NCBI RefSeq assembly: GCF_050947875.1
Contig: NW_027460291.1
Location: 24,031,868-24,095,867 of the forward strand
Direction of reading: 5' to 3'
Length of the DNA stretch: 64,000 nt
Source of the DNA: Dermacentor variabilis
Taxonomy: Eukaryota; Arthropoda; Arachnida; Ixodida; Ixodidae
Below, in pieces: positions 27,180 to 41,570 of this stretch. The notes under the pieces are model-generated. The model saw only the letters and a program-made list of their open reading frames with translations, had not been told where the DNA came from and did not search any database. The translations under genes were made by a program, and so were the position numbers. Numbering within the stretch: position 1 is the stretch's first letter; each line of letters opens with the position of its first letter.

Positions 27180-29190
27180 TTAGGTCGCTGGGTGTGTGCC
27201 AGTAGGTGACTGCCTCTCTTCCATGTACGTCTTTCACGTCATCTTGGGTAACTAGGTATGTGCCACTGGGAGTGTGCCGATCCACGATGAATAAAACGAT
27301 CTCTTAAACTTAACTTATGCCGGCTGGAATCGATCCCACGCCACAAGGATTCCTCAACCTCAGAAAACTGGCGCATTAGCAGGCTGCGCCACATATGCAT
27401 GTGGAATGTGCCGGTCCTCAATGAACCTCTTTGATGCGAACACTTTAGCGAGCTACGCCATAAATGCATTGGGTATGTGATACTCTGTCGGTGCTGGTCT
27501 TCAATAAAGCACTTTGAGCCTACTTAGGTCACTAGGTGTGTGCCAGTAGGTGACTGCCTCTCTTCCATGTACGTCTTTCACATCATCTTGGGTAACTAGG
27601 TATGTGCCACTGGGAGTCTCCCGATCCACGATGACTAAAACGATCCCTTAAACTTAACTTATGTTGGCTGGAATCGATCCTAGGCCACAAGGATTCCTCA
27701 ACCTCAGAAAACTGGCGCATGAGCAGGCTGTGCCACATATGCATGTGGAATGTGCCGGTCTTCAATGAACCTCTTTGATCCCAACACTTTAGCGAGCTAC
27801 GCCATAAATGCATTGGGTATCCGACACTCTGTCGGTGCTGGTCTTCAATAAAGCACTTTGAGCCTACTTAGGTCACTGGGTGTGTGCCAGGAGGTGACTG
27901 CCTCTCTTCCATGTACGTCTTTCACGTCATCTTGGGTAACTAGGTATGTGCCACTGGGAGTCTCCCGATCCACGATGACTAAAACGATCCCTTCAACTTA
28001 ACTTATGTTGGCTGGAATCGATCCCAGGTCACAAGGATTCCTCAAGCTCAGAAAACTTGCGCATGAGCAGGCTGCGCCACATATGCATGTGGAATGTGCC
28101 GGTCCTCAATGAACCTCTTTGATGCCAACACTTTAGCGAGCTACGCCATAAATGCATTGCTTATCCGACACTCTGTCGGTGCTGGTCTTCAATAAAGCAC
28201 TTTGAGCCTACTTAGGTCACTGGGTGTGTGCCAGTAGGTGACTGCCTCTCTTCCATGCACGTCTTTCACGTCATCTTGGGTAACTAGGTATGTGCCACTG
28301 GGAGTGTGCCGATCCACGATTACTAAAACGATCCCTTAAACTTAACTTATGCCGGCTGGAATCGATCCAACGCCACAAGGATTCCTCAACCTCAGAAAAC
28401 TGGCGCATTAGCAGGCTGCGCCACATATGCATGTGGAATGTGCCGGTCCTAAATGAACCTCTTTGATGCCAACACTTTAGCGAGCTACGCCATAAATGCA
28501 TTGGGTATGTGATACTCTGTCGGTGCTGGTCTTCAATAAAGCACTTTGAGCCTACTTAGGTCACTGGGTGTGTGCCAATAGGTGACTGCCTCTCTTCCAT
28601 GTACGTCTTTCACGTCATCTTGGGTAACTAGGTATGTGCCACTGGGAGTGTGCCGATCTACGAGGACTAAAACGATCCCTTAAAGTTAACTTATGTTGGC
28701 TGGAATCGATCCCACGCCACAAGGATTCCTCAACCTCAGAAAACTGGCGCATGAGCAGGCTGCGCCACTTAAGCATGCGGAATGTGCCGGTCCTCAATGA
28801 ACTTCTTTGATGCCAACACTTTAGCGAGCTACGCCATAAATGCATTGGGTATCCGATACTCTGTCGGTGCTGCTCTTCAATAAAGCACTTTGAGCCTTCT
28901 TAGTTCACTGGGTACGTGCCAGTAGGTGACTGCCTCTCTTCCATGTAGGTTTTTCACGTCATCTTGGGTAACTAGGTATGTGCCACTGGGAGTGTGCCGT
29001 CCACGATTACTAAAACGATCCCTTAAACTTAACTTATGCCGGCTGGAATCGATCCCACGCCACAAGGATTCCTCAACCTCAGAAAACTGGCGCATTAGCA
29101 GGCTGCGCCACATATGCATGTGGAATGTGCCGGTCCTCAATGAACCTCTTTGATGCGAACACATTAGCGAGCTACGCCATAAATGCATTG
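27180..29190 (+). repeat. Six-monomer block present three times (also ~34,400-36,350 and ~39,570-41,570)
   Basis: Units at 27239, 27583, 28271, 28615 and 28877 recur at 34464, 34808, 35496, 35840 and 36102 (offset 7225 = 21 x 344 + 1). They recur again at 39625, 39969, 40657, 41001 and 41263 (offset 12,386 for the last three). Diagnostic shared variants include GATGAATAAAACGATCTC, GATCCTAGGCC, CATTGCTTATCC, GATCCAACGCC, GATCTACGAGG and the 2-bp deletion form GTGCCGTCCACG. The third copy continues to match the first beyond 29,190 (29302 to 41688, 29645 to 42031), while the second copy switches to another block at about 36,350. Confidence 0.85.
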
Positions 29191-29929
29191 GGTATGTGAT
29201 ACTCTGTCGGTGCTGGTCTTCAATAAAGCACTTTGAGCCTACTTAGGTCACTGGGTGTGTGCCAGTAGGTGACTGCCTCTCTTCCATGTACGTCTTTCAC
29301 GTCATCTTGGGTAACTAGGTGTGTGCCACTGGGAGTGTGCCGTTCCACGATGACTGAAACGATCTCTTAAACTTAACTTATGCTGGCTGGAATCGATCCC
29401 ACGCCACAAGGATTCCTCAACCTCAGAAAACTGGCGCATTAGCAGGCTGCGCCACATATGCATGTGGAATGTGCCGGTCCTCAATGAACCTCTTTGAAGC
29501 CAACACTTTAGGAGCTACGCCATAAGTGCATTGGGTATCCGATACTTTGTCGGTGCTGGTCTTCAATAAAGCACTTTGAGCTTTCTTAGCTCACTGGGTG
29601 TGTGCCAGTAGGTGAGTGCCTCTCTTCCATGTACGTCTTTCACGTCATCTTGGGTAAGTAGGTATGTGCCACTGGGAGTGTGCCGATCCACGATTACTGA
29701 AACGATCCCTTAAACTTAACTTATGCCGGCTGTAATCGATCCCACGCCACAAGGATTCCTCAACCTCAGAAAACTGGTGCATTAGCAGGCTGCGCCACAT
29801 ATGCATGTCGAATGTGCCGGTCCTCAATGAACCTCTTAGATGCGGACACTTTAGCGAGCTACGCCATAAATGCATTGGGTATGTGATACTCTGTCGGTGC
29901 TAGTCTTCAATAAAGCACTTTGAGCGTAC

Positions 29930-30660
29930 TTAGGTCACTAGGTGTGTGCCAGTAGGTGACTGCCTCTCTTCCATGTACGTCTTTCACGTCATCTTGGGTA
30001 ACTAGGTATGTGCCACTGGGAGTGTGCCGGTCCACGATGACTAAAACGATCCCTTAAACTTAACTTATGCCGGCTGGAATCGATCCTACGCCACAAGGAT
30101 TCCTCAACCTCAGAAAACTGGCGCATTAGCAGGCTGCGCCACATATGCATGTGGAATGTGCCGGTCCTCAATGAACCTCTTTGATGCGAACACTTTAGCG
30201 AGCTACGCCATAAATGCATTGGGCATGTGATACTCTGTCGGTGCTGGTCTTCAATAAAGCACTTTGAGCCTACTTAGGTCACTAGGTGTGTGCCAGTAGG
30301 TGACTGCCTCTCTTCCATGTACGTCTTTCACGTCATCTTGGGTAACTAGGTATGTGCCACTGGGAGTGTGCCGGTCCACGATGACTAAAACGATCCCTTA
30401 AACTTAACTTATGCCGGCTGGAATCGATCCTACGCCACAAGGATTCCTCAACCTCAGAAAACTGGCGCATTAGCAGGCTGCGCCACATATGCATGTGGAA
30501 TGTGCCGGTCCTCAATGAACCTCTTTGATGCGAACACTTTAGCGAGCTACGCCATAAATGCATTGGGCATGTGATACTCTGTCGGTGCTGGTCTTCAATA
30601 AACCACTTTGAGCCTACTTAGGTCACTGGGTGTGTGCCAGTAGGTGACTGCCTCTCTACC
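29930..30660 (+). repeat. Two adjacent near-identical monomers
   Basis: The monomer starting at 29989 is repeated at 30333 with almost no difference, including the rare GATCCTACGCC and GGGCATGTGATAC variants. This is a single-monomer duplication and the smallest step of array growth visible in the window. Confidence 0.75.
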
Positions 30661-31554
30661 ATGTACGTCTTTCACGTCATCTTGGGTAACTAGGTATGTG
30701 CCACTGGGAGTGTGCCGATCCATGATGAATAAAACGATCTCTTAAACTTAACTTATGCTGGCTGGAATCGATCCCACGCCACAAGGAATCCTCAACCTGA
30801 GAAAACTGGCGCATTAGCAGGCTGCGCCACATATGCATGTGGAATGTGCCGGTCCTCAATGAACCTCTTTGAAGCCAACACTTTAGCGAGCTACGCCATT
30901 AATGCATTGGGTATCCGATACTCTGTCGGTGCTGGTCTTCAATAAAGCACTTTGAGCTTTCTTAGCTCACTGGGTGTGTGCCAGTAGGTGAGTGCCTCTC
31001 TTCCATGTACGTCTTTCACGTCATCTTGGGAAAGTAGGTATGTGCCACTGGGAGTGTGCCGATCCACGATGACTGAAACGATCCCTTAAACTTAACTTAT
31101 GCCGGCTGTAATCGATCCCACGCCACAAGGATTCCTCAACCTCAGAAAACTGGCGCATTAGCAGGCTGCGCCACATACGCATGTCGAATGTGCCGGTCCT
31201 CAATGAACCTCTTTGATGCGAACACTTTAGCGAGCTACGCCATAAATGCATTGGGTATGTGATACTCTGTCGGTGCTGGTCTTCAATAAAGCACTTTGAG
31301 CCTACTTAGGTCACTGGGTGTGTGCCAGTAGGTGACTGCCTCTCTTCCATGTACGTCTTTCACGTCATCTTGGGTAACTAGGTATGTGCCACTGGGAGTG
31401 TGCCGATCCACGATGACTAAAACGATCCCTTAAACTTAACTTATGCCGGCTGGAATCGATCCCACGCCACAAGGATTCCTCAACATCAGAAAACTGGCGC
31501 ATTAGCAGGCTGCGCCCTTTATGCATGCGGAATGTGCCGGTCCTCAATGAACTT

Positions 31555-34500
31555 CTTTGATGCCAACACTTTAGCGAGCTACGCCATAAATGCATTGGGT
31601 ATCCTATACTCTGTCGGTGCTGGTCTTCAATAAAGCACTTTGAGCCTTCTTAGTTCACTGGGTACGTGCCAGTAGGTGACTGCCTCTCTTCCATGTAGGT
31701 TTTTCACGTCATCTTGGGTAACTAGGTATGTGCCACTGGGAGTGTGCCGATCCACGATGACTAAAACGATCCCTTAAAGTTAACTTATGTTGGCTGGAAT
31801 CGATCCCACGCCACAAGGATTCCTCAACCTCAGAAAACTGGCGCATGAGCAGCCTGCGCCATTTATGCATGCGGAATGTGCCCGTCCTCAATGAACTTCT
31901 TTGATGCCAACACTTTAGCGAGCTACGCCATAAATGCATTGGGTATCCGATACTCTGTCGGTGCTGGTCTTCAATAAAGCACTTTGAGCCTTCTTAATTC
32001 ACTGGGTACGTGCCAGTAGGTGACTGCCTCTCTTCCATGTAGGTTTTTCACGTCATCTTGGGTAACTAGGTATGTGCCACTGGGAGTGTGCCGATCCACG
32101 ATTACTAAAACGATCCCTTAAACTTAACTTATGCCGGCTGGAATCGATCCCACGCCACAAGGATTCCTCAACCTCAGAAAACTGGCGCATTAGCAGGCTG
32201 CGCCACATATGCATGTGGAATGTGCCGGTCCTCATTGAACCTCTTTGATGCCAACACTTTAGCAAGCTACGCCATAAATGCATTGGGTATGTGATACTCT
32301 GTCGGTGCTGGTCTTCAATAAAGCACTTTGAGCCTACTTAGGTCACTGGGAATGTGCCAGTAGGTGAGTGCCTCTCTTCCATGTACGTCTTTCACGTCAT
32401 CTTGGGTAACTAGGTATGTGCCACGGGGAGTCTCCCGATCCACGATGACTAAAACGATCCCTTAAACTTAACTTATGTTGGCTGGAATCGATTCCAGGCC
32501 ACAAGGATTCCTCAACCTCAGAAAACTGGCGCATGAGCAGGCTGCGCCACATATGCATGTGGAATGTGCCGGTCCTCAATGAACCTCTTTGATGCCAACA
32601 CTTTAGCGAGCTACGCCATAAATGCATTGGGTATCCGACACTCTGTCGGTGCTGGTCTTCAATAAAGCACTTTGAGCCTACTTAGGCCACTGGGTGTGTG
32701 CCAGTAGGTGACTGCCTCTCTTCCATGTACTTCTTTCACGTCATCTTGGGTAACTAGGTATGTGGCACTGGGAGTGTGCCGTTCCACGCTTACTAAAACG
32801 ATCCCTTAAACTTAACTTACGCCGGCTGGAATCGATCCCACGCCACAAGCAAAGATTCCTCAACCTTGAGAAAACTGGCGCATTAGCAGGCTGCGCCACA
32901 TATGCATGTGGAATGTGCCGGTCCTCAATGAACCTCTTTGATGCGAACACTTTAGCGAGCTACGCCATAAATGCATTGGGTATCCGATACTCTGTCGGTG
33001 CTGGTCTTCAATAAAGCACTTCGAGCCTTCTTAGGTAACTGGGTATGTGCCAGCAGGTGAGTGCCTCTCTTCCATGTACGTCTTTCACGTCATCTTGGGT
33101 AACTAGGTATGTGCCACTGGGAGTCTCCCGATCCACGATGACTAAAACGATCCCTTAAACTTATGTTGGCTGCAATCGATCCCACGCCACAAGGATTCCT
33201 CAACCTCAGAAAACTGGCGCATGAGCAGGCTGCGCCACTTATGCATGTGGAATGTGCCGGTCCTCATTGAACCTATTTGAAGCCAACACTTTAGCGAGCT
33301 ACGCCATAAATGCCTTGGGTATCCGACACTCTGTCGGTGCTGGTTTTCAATAAAGCACTTTGAGCCTACTTAGGTCACTGGGTGTGTGCCAGTAGGTGAC
33401 TGCCTCTCTTCCATGTACGTCTTTCACGTCATCTTGGGTAACTAGGTATGTGCCACGGGGAGTGCGCCGTTCCACGATTACTAAAACGATCCCTAAAACT
33501 TAACTTATGCCGGCTGGAATCGATCCCACGCGACAAGGATTCCTCAACCCCTGAAAACTGGCGCATTATCAGGCTGCGCCACATATGCATGTAGAATGTG
33601 CCGGTCCTCAATGAACCTCTTTGATGCCAACACTTTAGCGAGCTACGCCATAAATGCATTGGGTATGTGATACTCAGTCGGCGCTGCTCTTCAATAAAGC
33701 ACTTTGAGCCTACTTAGGTCACTGGGTGTGTGCCAGTAAGTGACTGCCTCTCTTCCATGTACGTCTTTCACGTCATCTTGGGTAACTAGGTATGTACCAC
33801 TGGGAGTCTCCCGATCCACGATGACTAAAACGATCCCCCCTTAAACATAACTTATGTTGGCTGGAATCGATCCTAGGCCACAAGGATTCCTCAACCTCAG
33901 AAAACTGGCCCATGAGCAGGCTTTGCCACATATGCATGTGGAATGTTCCGGTCATCAATGAACCTCTTTGATGCCAACACTTTAGCGAGCTACGCCATAA
34001 ATGCATTGGGTATCCGACACACTGTCGGTGCTGGTCTTCAATAAAGCACTTTGAGCCTACTTAGGTCACTGGGTGTGTGCCAGTAGGTGACTGCCTCTCT
34101 TCCATGTACATCTTTCACTTCATCTTGGGTAACTAGGTATGTGCCACTGGGAGTGTGCCGATCCACGATTACTAAAACGATCCCTTAAACTTAACTTATG
34201 CCGGCTGGAATCGATCCCACGCCACAAGGATTCCTCAACCTCAGAAAACTGGCGCATTAGCAGGCTGTGCCACATATGCATGTGGAATGTGCCGGTCCTC
34301 AATGAACCTCTTTGATGCGAACACTTTAGCGAGTTACGCCATAAATGCATTGGGTATGTGATACTCTGTCGGTGCTGGTCTTCAATAAAGCACTTTGAGC
34401 CTACTTAGGTCACTGGGTGTGTGCCAGTAGGTGACTGCCTCTCTTCCATGTAAGTCTTTCACGTCATCTTGGGTAACTAGGTATGTGCCACTGGGAGTGT

Positions 34501-37500
34501 GCCGATCCACGATGAATAAAACGATCTCTTAAACTTAACTTATGCCGGCTGGAATCGATCCCACGCCACAAGGATTCCTCAACCTCAGAAAACTGGCGCA
34601 TTAGCAGGCTGCACCACACATGCATGTGGAATGTGCCGGTCCTTAATGAACCTCTTTGATGCGAACACTTTAGCGAGCTACGCCATAAATGCATTGGGTA
34701 TGTGATACTCTGTCGATGCTGGTCTTCAATAAAGCACTTTGAGCCTACTTAGGTCACTGGGTGTGTGCCAGTAGGTGACTGCCTCTCTTCCATGTACGTC
34801 TTTCACGTCATCTTGGGTAACTAGGTATGTGCCACTGGGAGTCTCCCGATCCACGATGACTAAAACGATCCCTTAAACTTAACTTATGTTGGCTGGAATC
34901 GATCCTAGGCCACAAGGATTCCTCAACCTCAGAAAACTGGCGCATGAGCAGGCTGTGCCACATATGCATGTGGAATGTGCCGGTCTTCAATGAACCTCTT
35001 TGATCCCAACACTTTAGCGAGCTACGCCATAAATGCATTGGGTATCCGACACTCTGTCGGTGCTGGTCTTCAATAAAGCACTTTGAGCCTACTTAGGTCA
35101 CTGGGTGTGTGCCAGGAGGTGACTGCCTCTCTTCCATGTACGTCTTTCACGTCATCTTGGGTAACTAGGTATGTGCCACTGGGAGTCTCCCGATCCACGA
35201 TGACTAAAACGATCCCTTCAACTTAACTTATGTTGGCTGGAATCGATCCCAGGTCACAAGGATTCCTCAAGCTCAGAAAACTGGCGCATGAGCAGGCTGC
35301 GCCACATATGCATGTGGAATGTGCCGGTCCTCAATGAACCTCTTTGATGCCAACACTTTAGCGAGCTACGCCATAAATGCATTGCTTATCCGACACTCTG
35401 TCGGTGCTGGTCTTCAATAAAGCACTTTGAGCCTACTTAGGTCACAGGGTGTGTGCCAGTAGGTGACTGCCTCTCTTCCATGCACGTCTTTCACGTCATC
35501 TTGGGTAACTAGGTATGTGCCACTGGGAGTGTGCCGATCCACGATTACTAAAACGATCCCTTAAACTTAACTTATGCCGGCTGGAATCGATCCAACGCCA
35601 CAAGGATTCCTCAACCTCAGAAAACTGGCGCATTAGCAGGCTGCGCCACATATGCATGTGGAATGTGCCGGTCCTAAATGAACCTCTTTGATGCCAACAC
35701 TTTAGCGAGCTACGCCATAAATGCATTGGGTATGTGATACTCTGTCGGTGCTGGTCTTCAATAAAGCACTTTGAGCCTACTTAGGTCACTGGGTGTGTGC
35801 CAATAGGTGACTGCCTCTCTTCCATGTACGTCTTTCACGTCATCTTGGGTAACTAGGTATGTGCCACTGGGAGTGTGCCGATCTACGAGGACTAAAACGA
35901 TCCCTTAAAGTTAACTTATGTTGGCTGGAATCGATCCCACGCCACAAGGATTCCTCAACCTCAGAAAACTGGCGCATGAGCAGGCTGCGCCACTTAAGCA
36001 TGCGGAATGTGCCGGTCCTCAATGAACTTCTTTGATGCCAACACTTTAGCGAGCTACGCCATAAATGCATTGGGTATCCGATACTCTGTCGGTGCTGCTC
36101 TTCAATAAAGCACTTTGAGCCTTCTTAGTTCACTGGGTACGTGCCAGTAGGTGACTGCCTCTCTTCCATGTAGGTTTTTCACGTCATCTTGGGTAACTAG
36201 GTATGTGCCACTGGGAGTGTGCCGTCCACGATTACTAAAACGATCCCTTAAACTTAACTTATGCCGGCTGGAATCGATCCCACGCCACAAGGATTCCTCA
36301 ACCTCAGAAAACTGGCGCATTAGCAGGCTGCGCCACATATGCATGTGGAATGTGCCGGTCCTCAATGAACTTCTTTGATGCCAACACTTTAGCGAGCTAC
36401 GCCATAAATGCATTGGGTATCCTATACTCTGTCGGTGCTGGTCTTCAATAAAGCACTTTGAGCCTTCTTAGTTCACTGGGTACGTGCCAGTAGGTGACTG
36501 CCTCTCTTCCATGTAGGTTTTTCACGTCATCTTGGGTAACTAGGTATGTGCCACTGGGAGTGTGCCGATCCACGATGACTAAAACGATCCCTTAAAGTTA
36601 ACTTATGTTGGCTGGAATCGATCCCACGCCACAAGGATTCCTCAACCTCAGAAAACTGGCGCATGAGCAGCCTGCGCCATTTATGCATGCGGAATGTGCC
36701 CGTCCTCAATGAACTTCTTTGATGCCAACACTTTAGCGAGCTACGCCATAAATGCATTGGGTATCCGATACTCTGTCGGTGCTGGTCTTCAATAAAGCAC
36801 TTTGAGCCTTCTTAATTCACTGGGTACGTGCCAGTAGGTGACTGCCTCTCTTCCATGTAGGTTTTTCACGTCATCTTGGGTAACTAGGTATGTGCCACTG
36901 GGAGTGTGCCGATCCACGACTACTAAAACGATCCCTTAAACTTAACTTATGCCGGCTGGAATCGATCCCACGCCACAAGGATTCCTCAACCTCAGAAAAC
37001 TGGCGCATTAGCAGGCTGCGCCACATATGCATGTGGAATGTGCCGGTCCTCGTTGAACCTCTTTGATGCCAACACTTTAGCAAGCTACGCCATAAATGCA
37101 TTGGGTATGTGATACTCTGTCGGTGCTGGTCTTCAATAAAGCACTTTGAGCCTACTTAGGTCACTGGGAATGTGCCAGTAGGTGAGTGCCTCTCTTCCAT
37201 GTACGTCTTTCACGTCATCTTGGGTAACTAGGTATGTGCCACGGGGAGTCTCCCGATCCACGATGACTAAAACGATCCCTTAAACTTAACTTATGTTGGC
37301 TGGAATCGATTCCAGGCCACAAGGATTCCTCAACCTCAGAAAACTGGCGCATGAGCAGGCTGCGCCACATATGCATGTGGAATCTGCCGGTCCTCAATGA
37401 ACCTCTTTGATGCCAACACTTTAGCGAGCTACGCCATAAATGCATTGGGTATCCGACACTCTGTCGGTGCTGGTCTTCAATAAAGCACTTTGAGCCTACT

Positions 37501-40500
37501 TAGGCCACTGGGTGTGTGCCAGTAGGTGACTGCCTCTCTTCCATGTACTTCTTTCACGTCATCTTGGGTAACTAGGTATGTGGCACTGGGAGTGTGCCGT
37601 TCCACGCTTACTAAAACGATCCCTTAAACTTAACTTACGCCGGCTGGAATCGATCCCACGCCACAAGCAAAGATTCCTGAACCTTGAGAAAACTGGCGCA
37701 TTAGCAGGCTGCGCCACATATGCATGTGGAATGTGCCGGTCCTCAATGAACCTCTTTGATGCGAACACTTTAGCGAGCTACGCCATAAATGCATTGGGTA
37801 TCCGATACTCTGTCGGTGCTGGTCTTCAATAAAGCACTTCGAGCCTTCTTAGGTAACTGGGTATGTGCCAGCAGGTGAGTGCCTCTCTTCCATGTACGTC
37901 TTTCACGTCATCTTGGGTAACTAGGTATGTGCCACTGGGAGTCTCCCGATCCACGATGACTAAAACGATCCCTTAAACTTATGTTGGCTGCAATCGATCC
38001 CACGCCACAAGGATTCCTCAACCTCAGAAAACTGGCGCATGAGCAGGCTGCGCCACTTATGCATGTGGAATGTGCCGGTCCTCATTGAACCTATTTGAAG
38101 CCAACACTTTAGCGAGCTACGCCATAAATGCCTTGGGTATCCGACACTCTGTCGGTGCTGGTTTTCAATAAAGCACTTTGAGCCTACTTAGGTCACTGGG
38201 TGTGTGCCAGTAGGTGACTGCCTCTCTTCCATGTACGTCTTTCACGTCATCTTGGGTAACTAGGTATGTGCCACGGGGAGTGCGCCGTTCCACGATTACT
38301 AAAACGATCCCTAAAACTTAACTTATGCCGGCTGGAATCGATCCCACGCGACAAGGATTCCTCAACCCCTGAAAACTGGCGCATTATCAGGCTGCGCCAC
38401 ATATGCATGTAGAATGTGCCGGTCCTCAATGAACCTCTTTGATGCCAACACTTTAGCGAGCTACGCCATAAATGCATTGGGTATGTGATACTCAGTCGGC
38501 GCTGCTCTTCAATAAAGCACTTTGAGCCTACTTAGGTCACTGGGTGTGTGCCAGTAAGTGACTGCCTCTCTTCCATGTACGTCTTTCACGTCATCTTGGG
38601 TAACTAGGTATGTACCACTGGGAGTCTCCCGATCCACGATGACTAAAACGATCCCCCCTTAAACATAACTTATGTTGGCTGGAATCGATCCTAGGCCACA
38701 AGGATTCCTCAACCTCAGAAAACTGGCCCATGAGCAGGCTTTGCCACATATGCATGTGGAATGTTCCGGTCATCAATGAACCTCTTTGATGCCAACACTT
38801 TAGCGAGCTACGCCATAAATGCATTGGGTATCCGACACACTGTCGGTGCTGGTCTTCAATAAAGCACTTTGAGCCTACTTAGGTCACTGGGTGTGTGCCA
38901 GTAGGTGACTGCCTCTCTTCCATGTACATCTTTCACTTCATCTTGGGTAACTAGGTATGTGCCACTGGGAGTGTGCCGATCTACGAGGACTAAAACGATC
39001 CCTTAAAGTTAACTTATGTTGGCTGGAATCGATCCCACGCCACAAGGATTCCTCAACCTCAGAAAACTGGCGCATGAGCAGGCTGCGCCACTTAAGCATG
39101 CGGAATGTGCCGGTCCTCAATGAACTTCTTTGATGCCAACACTTTAGCGAGCTACGCCATAAATGCATTGGGTATCCGATACTCTGTCGGTGCTGCTCTT
39201 CAATAAAGCACTTTGAGCCTTCTTAGTTCACTGGGTACGTGCCAGTAGGTGACTGCCTCTCTTCCATGTAGGTTTTTCACGTCATCTTGGGTAACTAGGT
39301 ATGTGCCACTGGGAGTGTGCCGTCCACGATTACTAAAACGATCCCTTAAACTTAACTTATGCCGGCTGGAATCGATCCCACGCCACAAGGATTCCTCAAC
39401 CTCAGAAAACTGGCGCATTAGCAGGCTGTGCCACATATGCATGTGGAATGTGCCGGTCCTCAATGAACCTCTTTGATGCGAACACTTTAGCGAGTTACGC
39501 CATAAATGCATTGGGTATGTGATACTCTGTCGGTGCTGGTCTTCAATAAAGCACTTTGAGCCTACTTAGGTCACTGGGTGTGTGCCAGTAGGTGACTGCC
39601 TCTCTTCCATGTAAGTCTTTCACGTCATCTTGGGTAACTAGGTATGTGCCACTGGGAGTGTGCCGATCCACGATGAATAAAACGATCTCTTAAACTTAAC
39701 TTATGCCGGCTGGAATCGATCCCACGCCACAAGGATTCCTCAACCTCAGAAAACTGGCGCATTAGCAGGCTGCACCACACATGCATGTGGAATGTGCCGG
39801 TCCTTAATGAACCTCTTTGATGCGAACACTTTAGCGAGCTACGCCATAAATGCATTGGGTATGTGATACTCTGTCGATGCTGGTCTTCAATAAAGCACTT
39901 TGAGCCTACTTAGGTCACTGGGTGTGTGCCAGTAGGTGACTGCCTCTCTTCCATGTACGTCTTTCACGTCATCTTGGGTAACTAGGTATGTGCCACTGGG
40001 AGTCTCCCGATCCACGATGACTAAAACGATCCCTTAAACTTAACTTATGTTGGCTGGAATCGATCCTAGGCCACAAGGATTCCTCAACCTCAGAAAACTG
40101 GCGCATGAGCAGGCTGTGCCACATATGCATGTGGAATGTGCCGGTCTTCAATGAACCTCTTTGATCCCAACACTTTAGCGAGCTACGCCATAAATGCATT
40201 GGGTATCCGACACTCTGTCGGTGCTGGTCTTCAATAAAGCACTTTGAGCCTACTTAGGTCACTGGGTGTGTGCCAGGAGGTGACTGCCTCTCTTCCATGT
40301 ACGTCTTTCACGTCATCTTGGGTAACTAGGTATGTGCCACTGGGAGTCTCCCGATCCACGATGACTAAAACGATCCCTTCAACTTAACTTATGTTGGCTG
40401 GAATCGATCCCAGGTCACAAGGATTCCTCAAGCTCAGAAAACTGGCGCATGAGCAGGCTGCGCCACATATGCATGTGGAATGTGCCGGTCCTCAATGAAC

Positions 40501-41570
40501 CTCTTTGATGCCAACACTTTAGCGAGCTACGCCATAAATGCATTGCTTATCCGACACTCTGTCGGTGCTGGTCTTCAATAAAGCACTTTGAGCCTACTTA
40601 GGTCACAGGGTGTGTGCCAGTAGGTGACTGCCTCTCTTCCATGCACGTCTTTCACGTCATCTTGGGTAACTAGGTATGTGCCACTGGGAGTGTGCCGATC
40701 CACGATTACTAAAACGATCCCTTAAACTTAACTTATGCCGGCTGGAATCGATCCAACGCCACAAGGATTCCTCAACCTCAGAAAACTGGCGCATTAGCAG
40801 GCTGCGCCACATATGCATGTGGAATGTGCCGGTCCTAAATGAACCTCTTTGATGCCAACACTTTAGCGAGCTACGCCATAAATGCATTGGGTATGTGATA
40901 CTCTGTCGGTGCTGGTCTTCAATAAAGCACTTTGAGCCTACTTAGGTCACTGGGTGTGTGCCAATAGGTGACTGCCTCTCTTCCATGTACGTCTTTCACG
41001 TCATCTTGGGTAACTAGGTATGTGCCACTGGGAGTGTGCCGATCTACGAGGACTAAAACGATCCCTTAAAGTTAACTTATGTTGGCTGGAATCGATCCCA
41101 CGCCACAAGGATTCCTCAACCTCAGAAAACTGGCGCATGAGCAGGCTGCGCCACTTAAGCATGCGGAATGTGCCGGTCCTCAATGAACTTCTTTGATGCC
41201 AACACTTTAGCGAGCTACGCCATAAATGCATTGGGTATCCGATACTCTGTCGGTGCTGCTCTTCAATAAAGCACTTTGAGCCTTCTTAGTTCACTGGGTA
41301 CGTGCCAGTAGGTGACTGCCTCTCTTCCATGTAGGTTTTTCACGTCATCTTGGGTAACTAGGTATGTGCCACTGGGAGTGTGCCGTCCACGATTACTAAA
41401 ACGATCCCTTAAACTTAACTTATGCCGGCTGGAATCGATCCCACGCCACAAGGATTCCTCAACCTCAGAAAACTGGCGCATTAGCAGGCTGCGCCACATA
41501 TGCATGTGGAATGTGCCGGTCCTCAATGAACCTCTTTGATGCGAACACATTAGCGAGCTACGCCATAAAT
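31555..41570 (+). repeat. Tandem duplication of a 14-monomer block (period 4818 bp) with one extra monomer
   Basis: Units at 31709, 32053, 32397, 32741, 33429 and 33773 recur at 36527, 36871, 37215, 37559, 38247 and 38591, all at offset 4818. A rare C6 run at 33835-33840 is repeated at 38653-38658, also exactly 4818 apart. The ACAAGCAAAGATTCC insertion is shared at 32,846 and 37,664. From 34464 onward the match continues at offset 5161, so the second copy carries one additional monomer. The left edge of copy 2 lies inside the monomer at 36102-36445, whose first part is of the 28.9-kb type and whose last part is of the 31.5-kb type, as expected for an unequal crossover joint. Confidence 0.85.
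38970..39425 (+). repeat. Conversion-like patch inside the 14-monomer duplication
   Basis: Within copy 2 of the 4818-bp block, about 450 bp do not match the expected template near 34,150-34,260. They match about 35,870-36,325 at offset 3098, carrying GATCTACGAGG, GTTAACTTATGTTGG, CTTAAGCATGCGG and then the GTGCCGTCCACG deletion form. Left of the patch the rare TCTTTCACTTCATC variant (38,929) and right of it GGCTGTGCCACATATG (39,424) return to the 34,120 monomer. The net effect is one extra monomer. Gene conversion or a double exchange fits; an assembly join is the alternative. Confidence 0.65.

Noticed and set aside
32760..33014. Plus-strand ORF of 84 codons, repeated at 37578-37832
   Set aside because: It exists only because of small indels in one monomer type and its duplicate. 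The sequence is satellite on both sides, and the second copy is explained by the 4818-bp duplication.
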